64,000 nucleotides of DNA from Pezicula radicicola. Its lineage: Eukaryota > Ascomycota > Leotiomycetes > Helotiales > Dermateaceae. How positions within the stretch are numbered: the first letter of the stretch is position 1; each line of letters starts with the position of its first letter. Below, piece by piece: positions 9,559 through 21,615 of the stretch. Below the pieces are notes generated by a model, which saw only the letters and a program-made list of their open reading frames with translations, was not told the origin of the DNA and did not search any database. The translations under genes were made by a program, and so were the position numbers. The stretch spans positions 8,741-72,740 of the forward strand of contig PDUO01000094.1 of NCBI GenBank assembly GCA_003008705.1. Reading direction: 5' to 3'.

Positions 9559-11450
9559 CTAAGACTCTGTCTCATTCCCAATACTCTCAGTCCAAACAGA
9601 CTCACCTTGAAATTCTACAACTTCAGGCCAATGACTCTCATTCCCCATTACATTGCCACCATACACTAAATAGCCCTCCACATCCAGTTTATCAGCCTGT
9701 AAAACCTCTGTCTCATTTCCCATCACCCACACCGTCTGCATTCCCATAACCATATGCTGCAAGATATGACAATGAATCATCCATACTCCAGGTTGCGTGA
9801 CTCGCAGTCTCCAGGCTCGCCATCCCATGTCTGTATTATTTGGTGATAGCTTGACCCCATTGTAGCGGTAGAGCATTGTCGTATCCCGCTTAACGGGCTG
9901 ACTGCCATTCCATTTTGCATCGTTTTCGGTAGCGTTGTAAGTACCGTTGCCAGAACCCAGGTCATAGTAATGAGCTCCGTGAGCATGGAATGGATGGGCA
10001 TCAAAACTACCTGAATCAGAAGCTGTATTCTGGATCACGATTTCAAGGACCTCGCCAATTTCAGCAGGGAAGGCTCGCGAGACGGGATCGAGGCCACTAT
10101 TGTTCAAGGCACGCTCCATTGAGGGAAATTCGGTGCCGTCATCTTTATAAAGTGATACCAAATATGGCTCGGTTGGGAATGTCTCTGTCCAAGGATATAA
10201 GTTCTGGAGCCAGACAGTTTGGCCTCTGACCGATTGATGTACTGTTATGGTCACTGTTCGTGTCACTTCTTCGGCAGTGGGATAGTCGTCATCTGGAGTC
10301 AAAGGCTGGAGCTGGTAATCGAGGAAGTCGAGGGTTGTGTTGGGGAGGGTGAGAGGAGGAGTTGAGGGAGGGTATGGTGGGCTGGTTAAACGGTCTCCGT
10401 AATTGAGAACTGCAAATGATCTAGTTACTGTTGGCCTTTCACGGGACTCAAGCTGCATAGTATAGGTTTTCTGCTCCGGGGCTGCTTTAGTCTGCAGGAG
10501 GACACTGTAGCGTTGGCCTGTCCCAATTTGGAGAAAGCTTGTGTCATATGGCTGCGTATATGCTCTATCGTCTTATTAGCATAAATCCTTCGTTAGTCTG
10601 CTTGATGACTTGCCCGTCTGCCTCAATAACCGTCAAGCAATCATGGCCTTCAATTGCCAGCGAAACAAAAGAAAGTGCCGTCCCACCGATGAATCGCAGT
10701 CGATAAGTCTTGTCTGGCTGAACATTAATCACAGAGAGACTTGAATTGCAAACGGTTCCATTTGAAGTTCCTCCACCATGACCATTGACCAAAATCATGG
10801 CACTTTCTCCGCTCCAGCTTAGTGGACTGGCGACGAGCCCAGCCTCGATAGCCGAATCATTCTTGCTAAAGACGTCTTGCAAGAAGATTATTTTCTCCTC
10901 GTCATAAGCGTATGGCACATTTATATCGTCGACAATCAAGGGCCCAGCTGCAGAAACCGCCTGAAAGCCTACATGGCTGTGGTAGAAGTAAGTTCCTGCC
11001 ATGCCGACTGGGACATTGATTTCGTAGTCGAAGAAATGAAAAGGTGGAATTGGCCATTGACTCGCTAAAGGAGTGCCATCGCTGAAGGGAGATGCTGCCA
11101 TCGAGAGACCATGCCAATGCTGATAATACAAGTCAGTGACTAGTATGTTTCACCAGTAATAACTTACTTACCATGGTTAGGTTTTGTTCTGGCATATCAT
11201 TGTACACCCGAATCCAACACGTCTTTCCTTCAGTTAAGTAAAGTGCTGGCCCTGGGGAAGTTCCATTCACAAGCACAACAGACTTAGATGGCAGACATGA
11301 TTGAGTTGTATTCTCTGCCGTGATCCGTAGTATTGCGTCTGGGATGAAGGTCTCGTTATGCACAACGTACGAGTTGTACGCTGACACTACACTACATATC
11401 GAAACAAGAACCACCGCGGAAGCCAAGGAAAACCGTTGGACTAGGAGCAT
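9559..11450 (-). CDS. secreted multicopper oxidase (laccase / ascorbate-oxidase-like)
   Basis: Spliced from 11450-11172, 11119-10614 and 10564-9559 into 596 residues. A signal peptide (about residues 1-24) is followed by three cupredoxin domains. All four copper-binding His clusters are present: HWHG (94-97, exactly at the start of exon 2), YHSH (139-142), HPFHAHG and HCHILQHM, with a Met ten residues after the copper Cys. Many NxS/T sequons fit an extracellular glycoprotein. The enzyme should couple one-electron oxidation of phenols, ascorbate or metals to reduction of O2 to water; the substrate cannot be told. Intron 1 is 52 nt and GT-AG. Intron 2 is 49 nt and starts with GC (GGCAAGT), and its removal joins EADG to AYTQPYDTSF in frame. 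Confidence 0.93.
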
Positions 11451-13142
11451 TTTGGTGGTATTGACGTCCCGTTAAAGTCCTGGCTGAGGACTTTTGAGGA
11501 AGTTTCCCATCTTGTTCCTGATGGATGCTTAAGTATGAATTCGGCGTCTTCCCCATTCCAGTTGGCCCATGCTTCTTTTAACGTCAAATTAAACGTGGGT
11601 GGCTGCTTACGAGTGTAATCAAGAAAAAGCACTTTCAAGGTAGCTGGGATAATGATCACCTTTGACATGCAAACGTGCATCGTAGACTACGTAGAGACAG
11701 GCATAGCCTCCCGGCTGACTGCACGAGTCAGACTTGATCAACCTTTTGACGAGAAACCTTGCCATCTCGGTAGCCAATAGAACCTAAACAGAGCAGAAGC
11801 TTAAATGAGCAAAAGGCTACTTGCAGCTTCTTTGGTATTTCTGGAGCAACCCGACAACTTAGTTCTCACCTCGCCTCGCCATCCTCATCCTCAGTTTCTT
11901 CGACGACTTTTCCTCGATTCCATGATTCCTATGCGCGTTGGTCTCCAACGGTGCCCATACCAATACAACAATACAATCATACTTGTGATTATGTTTCCCC
12001 TGAAATGATGCCTTGTCAACCTTTCGTGATGAACTCTCATCCAGGATCATGGCCAATAGGAAGCAACCCCATATAAAAACCAAATGAGCCAAAGCCTATT
12101 GTAAAGCTCGGGAAACTCGGTTTTGAACGTCTTGGCTCTTGTTTGGATACTACGATTGACAAATACCTGTCTTGACGGCATTCTGACGTGTCCGAAAAGT
12201 ATTGTATAGGACAAATCAGCCTTATTATTAGCTTCTTCCCGTCTGTTCGGAATGAAGGCTGAGTGAGTGTAAGCAGCCAAAATAATTTACCAATGGAAAG
12301 AGACAGTCGTAAACTCGGGGAATAGAACTTTTCCAAGAATATCCCGAGTCCCAGAAATGAATTGCACAGACATGCATGCACCACAGATGTGTTGGCCGAG
12401 CGAGAGCTAGATCTGTGTGCACTATTATAGTTCTTGCCCCCACGCCTAAACCTTCAAGTTCTGCAATCTTGAATCGTTCAGCCTATACGAAGTACACTGC
12501 AATGCTTTGTACCTACATACAATGAAATCTCATTCCCATTTACGGCTGCTGGTGTCAGCATGTCTTGACAATTGACAATGTCTCATCTTTTCGCAACATA
12601 TCCACACAGTAATGCTATGGGAATATTCTCTGCCGGTACTGTTCCTGTCTCGAAACTATGCCTCTCGCTGGGAATTCGTTCTCAAAGTCAACTTTATATT
12701 CAACTGTGGTGATGTGTATAATCTCGCCGTCATTATATTGGTGGTGATAAAGGGCTAGATGAGGTGTCAATCACCAAGACAATGTGGATTGTCCGGCAAG
12801 TCTTCTGAAAAGCTCCTTGCGGTCCAAGAAGACTGAAGTTAATAGACAAGAAGAGAAGCTTGAGTCCTTCGCACTATAGTTAGGCAACAAGTTAAGACGC
12901 GTTCACATAACTCACGACTCGAAACACAAAATTTGCCAGAAAGGCAATGTATTTATTTGTTGGGTATCGTTAGGCCTTCCAGTCATCATCCATCCCTCTG
13001 ACGCTAGTCCTCTCATTAGTATGCAATTAATCGTCCCTGCTGGACCCCACCTACCATGATGTCGAAGAAAACAAAGTAGGACCAAATAGCAATGCATAAA
13101 ATCATGTCCCAAGATCTGCTAACGCTACGCAGTCTGAAAGGA
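11451..13142. other. 1.7-kb intergenic region
   Basis: No gene I can defend. A minus-strand frame at 11441-11680 (79 codons, ending IPPKCS) overlaps the multicopper oxidase start by 10 bp and has some coding flavour, but has no recognisable domain. The rest shows only short frames. Confidence 0.4.
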
Positions 13143-14609
13143 CTACAACTTCTGGTTCTCCTCAGATCTGTCCTCTGCTTCCTCCTCATCAACGGTTGAT
13201 GTCTCGTTATTAGGGCTTTCCGTCACCTCGCCCCATCCCGAGTTATTTCGACTAATCCGTCCTGGGGTTACCGCGGGCTCACGAGGGCTTGCCAAAGGGC
13301 TTCCCGATGTTGCCACCCCTCCAATACTACCACTGATACTGTCATTCTTTGCGTGTCCTAGCATACCAGTCTTACCACTCTTCACACTTCCGCCATCGTT
13401 CGCAGTCGATTGTTTGCCGGCATAATAGCTGTTTCGTTCACTGGGTAGAGCTGGGGTGACACCCGTAGCAGAGTATATACTTGCTCTCTCTGTTGGCCCA
13501 ACCTGTCGTCCTTGATGCAGACCCGAAGTCCCGTTGGTAGGATTCGATTCGATGTTGGAGCTCAAGACGCTCAGGGGGAGACTCTCTCTGCTGCCGCCAA
13601 ATAGCGATGATGGTGCTAGAGCGCGAACAGAGGCGTCTGTATCCATAGACCTTCTGCGTCGTCTCTTTGACGAAGAAGCTAGAGTGAGGATGGAGGCATT
13701 ATCTGTCAGCAGATTATTGGCCGTCGCGGTATTGTAAGTCGCCGGATGTCCTCCACTCGAGGCCTGAGGAACGAGATGTGCGGGAAGCGCCGAGGGCGGA
13801 GGTGAACTTGGGAACTGGTGTGTAAATTGTATAGACTGTGTGTTATGCGCGTTGGTAGAACCATGACCTCCATTCTGATTATTTGCACCCGGTGTAGGCG
13901 CGGCTGAGTGTATCGTCGTGAGAGTAGTCGTTAATGAGCGAACTGAAGGCGCAGGCGAGGAGAATGTACTGTCTTGTCCGCGAGTTGAATTAACTCCTAC
14001 CGTACCTGCCGTAGCGTCACCAGACGAAGCTGCATGTGAAGGCGCCACATCAGAGTGATTTGCGTCGTGGCCTGTCGATACCGTCGCCGCAATCGACTTG
14101 TTCCCAATGGTGGGGGGAGGATGCCCATCTTCAGAAGACCGTAACGACCGTGGACTGCGTTCATTTAAAGACGACGCGCTATCGTTGCCCGTGGGTACTG
14201 TGGAAAAGGAGCGGTGTCTGTTGACAGGGGCCGTACTGCCATTGAAGTTGCCTGATTCTGGATAGGGGTTGTTGTTTTTCGATGCGCTATGTTTTTTCGA
14301 GTGTGATTTCATCTGATATGTATTTCGTTTCGTGGTGCCAGAATGGGCTTGGTCTGCATTGGCAGACCCCTTGAAGTTCGCGAGCTTCTTCATCCATGTT
14401 GAAAAGGGTCGACGTTTGCCGGATCTGTCTGGACGATCTGGACTGGTCAGCGAATTCCCCATCGACGGCAGCACTTTGAGCTTGAGCATTCACAGAATGC
14501 GTGGATGTGTCTCTGACACAGAGGAGGGTTGAAACGCGAAGCGGTGAAATGCTTGGGGCTCTGCGAACTTACCATGTGCCTGCTGCTGCGCTGTCTCAAC
14601 GGCGGCCAT
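13143..14609 (-). CDS. conserved fungal Ser/Thr-rich low-complexity protein, function unknown
   Basis: A short first exon (14609-14573) encodes MAAVETAQQQAH. A 135-nt intron with a GTAAGT donor follows, then a long exon (14437-13143), for about 443 residues. The acceptor chosen (TCCAG before 14437) keeps the frame; another frame-compatible AG nearby (AAAG, around 14466) would add about ten residues. The protein is rich in Ser, Thr, Asn and Gly and probably disordered. It has conserved-looking islands: KRRPFSTWMKKLANFK near the N-terminus, a basic KRRRRRSMDTDASVRAL block, SLFGGSRESLPLSVLSS, and an acidic C-terminal tail. The basic run could be a nuclear signal. No enzymatic domain or membrane segment is visible. 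It lies head to head with MLH3 about 600 bp away. Confidence 0.75.
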
Positions 14610-15205
14610 TGTGTCCAAGAAAACAAAGGCGGGGGTTGGTCGAGATGGTTCGTTGAAGAAAGGAACCTGGGGGAGCGGAATTCGAGCAGATACACTGGCT
14701 GGAGTATAGAAATGCAAGTGTATTTGATCGTGGGAGTTTTTGTGGTAGGGCGGTTGAGGTTGTTGATGGAGCGGACGGGATGTCAACACAAAGAGGAAGG
14801 AGGTGCGAGAGAGAAGATGCAAGGATTCATATGACGACGTTCGCGAGGCTGCGCGAAGGATCTTTTGGTGTAGTAGATCACGTGGTCGAGGCTTGATGTC
14901 GAACAGAAGATCTTCATCCTTCTCCACTGCGCTTTTTAAGATTACGCCAGCCTCGAAGCTTAACTGCATTTCATCATTCCAAAGAAGACACCTACAAACA
15001 TCAACATCAACATCAACATCATCATTAGGCTTCTTACCTGTGATGTGATTGCACTGTTCGGTGTTCACAATGTTGGTTCGGCAACACCAGGCTCTGGCAG
15101 AGGAAGGCGCAACTTTACACAGCTGTTCCTTACTACCCTAAAGGAAACCTTGGGGAAGTGGAGATGTTCCATCTACAGTCTCTCCCCAAGTGATGATCTT
15201 CAGCC
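14610..15205. promoter_or_regulatory. divergent intergenic region between Ser-rich protein and MLH3
   Basis: 596 bp serving both promoters. It contains a CATCAA/ATC microsatellite at about 14996-15027, inside what is probably leader or promoter DNA. Confidence 0.5.
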
Positions 15206-18200
15206 ATGTCTATACAACCCTTGCCTCCAGACGTCATTGCCCAAATCAAATCCTCCACGACGATTACCAACCTAAACGGCGTCATTTCTGAACTCGTCAA
15301 GAACTCTTTGGATGCAGGGTCTACAAGGATAGATATCACCGTAGACTATCGTCGAGGTGGATGTATTATTGAGGACAATGGTCTCGGGATTCTCCCTTCA
15401 GAGTTTGGAGGAAGTGGAGGTCTTGGAAAATTGTACCGTGAGTATCAGTATATTGTGCTCATCTAGTACCACAAGATTAATTAAACGTTTAGATTCTTCG
15501 AAATTACACAGTCAGTCACCAACTCATGGCGGAAAGGGCACATTTCTTGCTTCACTTGCAGCATTATCTTTGCTTTCAATCACTTCCCATCACCATCTGT
15601 ATCATTCGTATAATTCCATCACCCTCCACAAGTCAGAAGTTGTGGCCCGCCAGACCCCCGCGCCTACCCGGCAACACCTGTCACATTGTGACCATGGCAC
15701 CCGCGTCACTGTCCGAGATCTCTTTGGTAGCATGCCTGTCCGAGTAAAGCAAAGGGCATTTGAATCCGACTCGGCGCATGGAAAGACCAAAGTATGGGAG
15801 TCGCTCAGGAGAGATGTCGTCGCACTTCTTCTTTCATGGCCAGACAATGTCTCTGTAACTGCCCGTGAAGTTGACACTGACTTGAAATTTATGATTTGGC
15901 CATCTACTACACAATCAATTTCCTCATCACAAATAACTCATGTTGATGTATCCAGCGTGTGCAGAATTCTTACTCAAGCCTCTTTTATCTCTGCAGCCGA
16001 GATGTTATCTTGGGTCCATGTTAGTGCATCCACAACTAAAGTTGCAGTCAATGGCGCCATATCTCTCCAGCCAAGTGCCACAAAGCTCGTCCAATTTCTT
16101 GCCCTCGGTATAGAACCTTTGCTTCTATCGCAAGGCCATAACATCTTATATGACGAAATCAATCGTCTATTTTTCAACTCTGCGTTTGGAAATGAAGGCG
16201 AAGAAGAGGTTGATGGTGCCGAAAGAAGTAGAAGGGCTCACGACCGGCGGTACAAGGGTGATGGATACACCAACAATGAGCTGAAAGGTGGCAGAAAGGG
16301 TGTGGACCGTTGGCCCATGTTCTACATCAATATCCAATTCACGAAGCCGTCGAAAGCTCGCACAGACCTGGAAGTCGATGATGTGTTGGACGACAAAGGA
16401 AACTCTCTGAGCGTTATACAGGATATACTGCAAGTAATGCTTCACGAATTTCTCACCAGGAATCATTTCCGACCCAGAGCTCAGCGGGGAAATCGCACCA
16501 GGAAAGATCCAGGTGTGTTCAGAAGGGCCCCTTCAGAAATGGATAATCTTCTATGGATCCAGCGAAGTCAAAGCACCCCAGCAACCGCATCATCATTCTC
16601 TACGATATATCCACCAAACTTTTCCTCGTCAGACGAAACTGGCAACAAGTTGGATCTTTCCCAGCATCATCACTCAAAGGGATTCGAAGTGGTGGCCAGA
16701 AATGTCAAGCTTCCCGTCCTCAAACGACACTCTTCCCACCCTGATTCCCCTTTTGATCACTGGTCCAGAGTCAAAAGCGGAGCCATATCCGCGAAGTTTG
16801 TGAAGCTTACAGAGGCAAACGCTCCATCTGCTTTAGAGAAAGATGCCAAAGATTATAAGCCCAAAGACGCTTCCGGCACTGCGAATATGAAAGAACAAGG
16901 AAAGGACAGCCACTCGAATAGTACTGTACACACTTTGGTTTCGAAGTCTGGAAAGGTCATGCAACGACCATTCAAGGATGTTTTTCCGGAGAAACATCAG
17001 CGGTTACGAAAATCATCACAGCAAGACCCCAATGCACCACTTTCTGATAAGAATGTCACCAATTCTCTTGTAGAGGACGACTTAGTAGTGTGGATCAACC
17101 CAGTCACCAAAGTAAAATCTTTAGTTGACCAAAGGACTGGCAATATAGTACCTGCATCTAAGGACAACGTAACAAGACAGTCCGCGGTTGCAATTCGTGG
17201 TCGTTTATCAACCGTCACCAACCTCAACAAGCCGAGTGATAAAGAGCCGAGTCCTTGGCTAAGCGAAATTTTAAAAGATTGGGATAACCCAGTTTTCCGC
17301 CCAGCTGAGCTAGCAATTCCTCAGATGTCCTTTGACAGTCTAAATGCTGAGTCCCAGAAGATTTTACGTGGTTGTTATCACCACTGTTCACATCTGGATG
17401 TTACAAAGGCTTTCACAGAATCCTCAATAGGTCTCAATGGCAGAATATCAAAAGAAGCGCTGCGCAACGCCGAAGTGATCTCACAGGTGGACAGGAAGTT
17501 TATGCTAGTCAAGTTGGGAATGGAAAGCACGATTCCTGAGGAGAATATTGGTGGTCTCCTGGTGATTATTGATCAGCACGCGGCAGACGAGCGGATTCGT
17601 ATCGAAGCTCTCATGGAAGAGCTCTGTACACCTTCAGCAGATACTACCCGACCGAGCGTCCAGAGCATACCTCTCGACAAGCCTCTTGCCTTTGACATGT
17701 CTCCAAAAGAAATTCAGCTTCTCCGAACCCATATTTATCACTTTATCGCCTGGGGCATTCTATACGATCTTCCACCCTCATCTGAAACGAAAACTGCACA
17801 ACAACATCAGAAGCTAATCGTACGTAGCCTACCACCTGGTATAATTGAGCGATGCAAGACAGATCCCAAACTCCTCATCGAGCTCATCCGCACCGAAGCC
17901 TGGAAGCACAATGAAAAGGGGTCCATCTCTGTTCCCAAGCAGAAGCTTACCAAAGATACCTCAAGGCATACCTGGCTAGAGCGAGTTCATGATTGTCCAC
18001 AAGGAATTGTAGACATGCTCAATTCCCGGGCTTGCAGAAGTGCTATCATGTTCAACGATGAGTTATCAAATGAACAGTGCAGAACTCTTGTTCAACGCCT
18101 AGCGGAGTGTGCATTCCCGTTTCAATGTGCACACGGGAGGCCGAGTATAGTTCCTCTGGTAGACTTCAACGTGCTTGGGAGACAGTCGCCTGGAATCTAT

Positions 18201-18284
18201 GGCGGGGAGCGATCAACGAGGATAGCGAACGGAAAGGACAGTTTTGGAGCTGCCTTCAGGCGCTGGAAGAATGATTTGCATTAA
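15206..18284 (+). CDS. MLH3: DNA mismatch repair / meiotic crossover protein MLH3 (MutL homologue)
   Basis: Spliced from 15206-15437 and 15493-18284 (55-nt intron) into 1007 residues. The N-terminal GHKL ATPase domain shows ELVKNSLDAGST, IEDNGLGI and GGKGTFLASLAAL, then DHGTRVTVRDLF. The C-terminal MutL domain carries the metal-binding endonuclease motif DQHAADERIRIE (DQHAx2Ex4E), ACRSAIMFNDEL and CAHGRPSIVP. Together these identify MLH3, which acts with MLH1 as a nuclear endonuclease in meiotic crossover resolution and mismatch repair. The middle, about residues 330-720, is unconserved and probably a disordered linker. The third ATPase motif lacks the usual Glu of GFRGEA. The gene diverges from the Ser-rich protein gene and converges on the transporter gene, with only 141 bp between the two stop codons. 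Confidence 0.94.
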
Positions 18285-18425
18285 ACCTGCGAAGGCAAAT
18301 GGTCTTTCATGATATCATTAGGATGGAATCGATCATTTATCTGCTGCTCGTCGGTTCATTTCCCTCATCTTCATGCCGATCATGTCGTCCAGTCGTAAGG
18401 CCTATAATACATACACCAACAGTCA

Positions 18426-20088
18426 CTAAACTACCTCTGAAGATGCCATCTTCTCCACATGACCTAGTGCGGAATCCCCACCCTTGTGAGAACCTTCTTC
18501 ACTGCGTGAGTGATCACTGTTTTCACCTATTTCTCCCAGAGCATTGGAATCTTTGGCAAAGAGACGATCAATGTCTTCGAGTTCGAGACCTTTAGTTTCG
18601 GGAAAGAAGAGATAAATTATTGGAACCTTACGGGCTGTTAGTTTTCATATTTTATGGATAGAATCACGGCCTTGGGTAAAGGAAAAGGAATAATTACCCA
18701 AGTTGTGTTTAGCACTGCAAATATGATATAAGTCTTGTACCCGATGTTGGAAATTGCTATAGGCGTGATCTGTACAATCATGTAGTTCATGATCCAATTG
18801 CAAGCCGTAGAGACCGAAGATCCACGTTGACGGAGGCGGAGCGGAAGAATCTCAGATGGATAGACCCAGACTGTTGCCTGGAAACCGATCGTAAAGGCCC
18901 CTTCGAAAATGAATAGCATGGCTGCTGCTCCTGCACCACATGATTTGGCAATACTGGTTTTGTTTTGAACGTTGTAGATTAGGCCTGTTTGTACGACCAT
19001 GACAGCTGCCATGACGGAAATCATGGAGAGGAGAAGTGGTCGACGACCTATACGGTCGATTAGTAGCCAGGGGATGAAAGAGGCGATGAAAAACCAGGTC
19101 TGTAGAAATCCGGACATCAGTGCTGAGAGATGATCTGAGAATCCGAGGGATTGTGAGAATAGCGTGTTAGAGTAATAGATGAGTGCGTTGATTCCACCGA
19201 GTTGTTGGAATGCTTGGATTGCACAAGCTATTAGGAATCTTCGTTGGGATTGGATGTCGTCGTTCCGGAGGAGATCGGACCATTTCCCTGCTCCGAGGGA
19301 TTCTTCGTAGGCTACGGTTTTCAAAATATCGCGGTGTAGTGTGGCGATTTGGTTTGGGGACATGCGCTTGGCATGAAGGCGATCGAGTACTGACAGCGAA
19401 GCGTCAGGTTGGCCGTGGGAAGCGAGCCATCTTGGAGACTCTGGGACCACGAGGAGGATGAAAATCATGGGAAGCAGAAAGATGCATTGTAAGATGCAGG
19501 GGATACGCCAGGCGATGGAATGGGAGAGGGATTCAGTGAAGGCATAGTCAATCCAGTAGGCTAGAAAGATACCGAAATTCAGAGTCGAAAGTTGCATGCA
19601 GACGTAGAGACCCCGAGTCGCCTTTGGGCTGAACTCGGATTGGAATACTGGAACTGTACTGTTGATGAAACCCATGCCGACGCCAGATACAACACGTGCT
19701 ACTATCATGTGCGTACGCGTGTATGCTGTTGCTTGGAGTAGAGCTCCGAGAATCATGATGATTACTCCTGAAGCAATTGATTTCTTACGGCCGATCTGCT
19801 CGCCGAAGAGAGATGTTGCTACGCTGCCGAAGAAACATCCTACTTCGTAGATGGCTACGATGAGCCCAGTGATGGTGGAGCTGGGCGTATCGAAAGTGTC
19901 TTTAAATGCCGTGGAATTGACGAGGCTGTGGTTCGTGTTAGCTTGGTGTTTTATCAAAATGTTTTTTCTTCGTTGGTTTGACTATACCCTCCCATAAGTC
20001 CATTATCGTATCCGATGAGCAGGAATCCGAGGCAGGTCAGGGCTGTAACTGCGCTGAAAAGGGGCCGGCCCTCAAGCTGTGGAGCCAT
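18426..20088 (-). CDS. MFS sugar transporter (hexose transporter family)
   Basis: Spliced from 20088-19988, 19925-18698 and 18626-18426 into 509 residues. About twelve membrane segments are expected. Sugar-porter signatures are present in order: GYDNGLMGGLVN in TM1, GRKKS, the PESPRWL motif after TM6, QQLGGINALIYYS in TM7, IGRRPLL, and PETKGLELEDID after TM12. Intron 1 is 62 nt and splits the first Gly-Gly. Intron 2 (71 nt) uses an AAG acceptor at 18627; the CAG just upstream would sit right on the CTAAC branch site and give an early stop, whereas AAG restores the PETKG tail. The cytosolic tail is acidic and Ser-rich. The protein should be a plasma-membrane proton/sugar symporter or facilitator; the sugar is unknown. 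Confidence 0.92.
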
Positions 20089-21615
20089 GATGATGAAGAA
20101 GAAGAAGAAGATGGACGAGAGATGAGATGTCCCGGCCTAGATCCAGAGATTGCGACTTCAAATGTCGTTAGAACTTAGTACTGTACTGTGTGTATTGTAT
20201 TGTACCCGTACAAAGAAAGTATATTTGAGGGCGGTAGATGCTGCTTTTATACGCCCATTGTCTGTCTTTCCAGTGACTTTCGTAATGTCGGTACACCGCT
20301 GTGATTGGCCAGATGGGGGTGGTAACAGCAACAATGATCAACCGTTCAGATCCAGGTTATGTCTCAATGGTACCAGTATGTACATATACATATAGATATA
20401 CATATATATTACAAAAAAAGGGGTAGAAGAGAAATCAGCACAGGGGAATAATAAGATAATATATATGTAGATAGATCGATTTGGAGCTTCATTCACGACA
20501 CACGTCGGCCAAACTGCGAGATAATGCAGACATGGAATGATGGGTGCATGAGGTGTGTCCTACTCGTACCGTACCGTAGCGTACCGTCGAAAAGCAAAAG
20601 AATACAGTAGTCGAGGTGAACTTCTAGACGCAGAGGATTTAGGATGCGACGTCGTTGAATTGAAAAGATGCCGTTTCTGGTTTGGACGGCTTCATGCTAA
20701 ACTGCTTGCGCTCATAATTGAACTCTATTGTGCAGGGGTGATGCCCCACGGGGCCTCGCAGCCTGTATTTTGCTGATGGCTTTTTGGAAATTGGCCCGAT
20801 TGCCAACGGGGATAATGCCCTGATCACAAATATGATTCCACCAAAAGCACATCGGTGGACCGACAGAAGTCTGGGGGTTTCGACATTGAGGTATTTTGCC
20901 AATAATAATTATTTCCGTGTCCTTGGGTGTTCATGAGGTATTATTTATTGTAGTAACTGTAGTAACTGTACAGTAGGGGTCAAATTGTCATAACAATCGT
21001 CTTCTTGGCTGCTTGGCAATTGCCGATACGCTACGCTACAGCTCTCACTCCTCCTCCACCATTGATTGGCTTTCTCCAGCACACACTCCATCTCCCGTAC
21101 TCGTTCACACTACAGAGTACTACGCTGTGAACTCCCCTGTAGCAAGGGCTCAGAGCTCGGAAACTAGCGNNNNNNNNNNNNNNNNNNNNNNNNNNNNNNN
21201 NNNNNNNNNNNNNNNNNNNNNNNNNNNNNNNNNNNNNNNNNNNNNNNNNNNTCCCCAATCCTCTCATCCCCCCCCAACCAACCAACCAACCTCCACGCAA
21301 TCATACAGTAGTGTATCAATCAATCAAAACCCTCGCCCATAACTCAAACCGTGCATCCCCCCTCCCACATTATTATATTTCACCATCAACATCAAAGGCC
21401 GATAGACAAGACTTCCCCATCTGCATCATCGTTCTCGGCCTTTGCTCGTCCTCTATCATACTTCTTTTTTTTCTTCTCCTCCTCTGAGTCGTGTCGCTTG
21501 AAGAAGTATCAATCCTCACACGCGCCCGCGCGTCTGCAAGCTTCCCCATTGCGCATCACCGTCACTCGCCGCACTCCATTCTCGGAGCTCCACCAAAGCA
21601 AGCCAGCACAAGCAT
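20089..21615. other. 1.5-kb intergenic region with promoters, microsatellites and the assembly gap
   Basis: Divergent promoter space between the transporter and the Zn2Cys6 regulator. It contains a TATA/CATATA-rich run (about 20385-20412), a CGTACCGTA repeat (about 20567-20588), the N gap, and a pyrimidine-rich leader just before 21616. No gene seen. Confidence 0.5.
21170..21251. other. assembly gap (82 N)
   Basis: A run of 82 undetermined bases, 364 bp upstream of the Zn2Cys6 gene start, in probable promoter or 5' leader. Flanking sequence is a pyrimidine/C-rich repeat. Confidence 0.99.

Noticed and set aside
12037..12443. Overlapping minus-strand frames of 71-115 codons
   Set aside because: No domain, no signal peptide that fits, and competing frames of equal length suggest chance.
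14490..15068. 192-codon minus-strand frame with a DVDVDV run
   Set aside because: The Asp-Val run is a translated microsatellite. The frame covers the first exon of the Ser-rich gene in part and the divergent promoter. Its last part matches only the unspliced reading of that gene.
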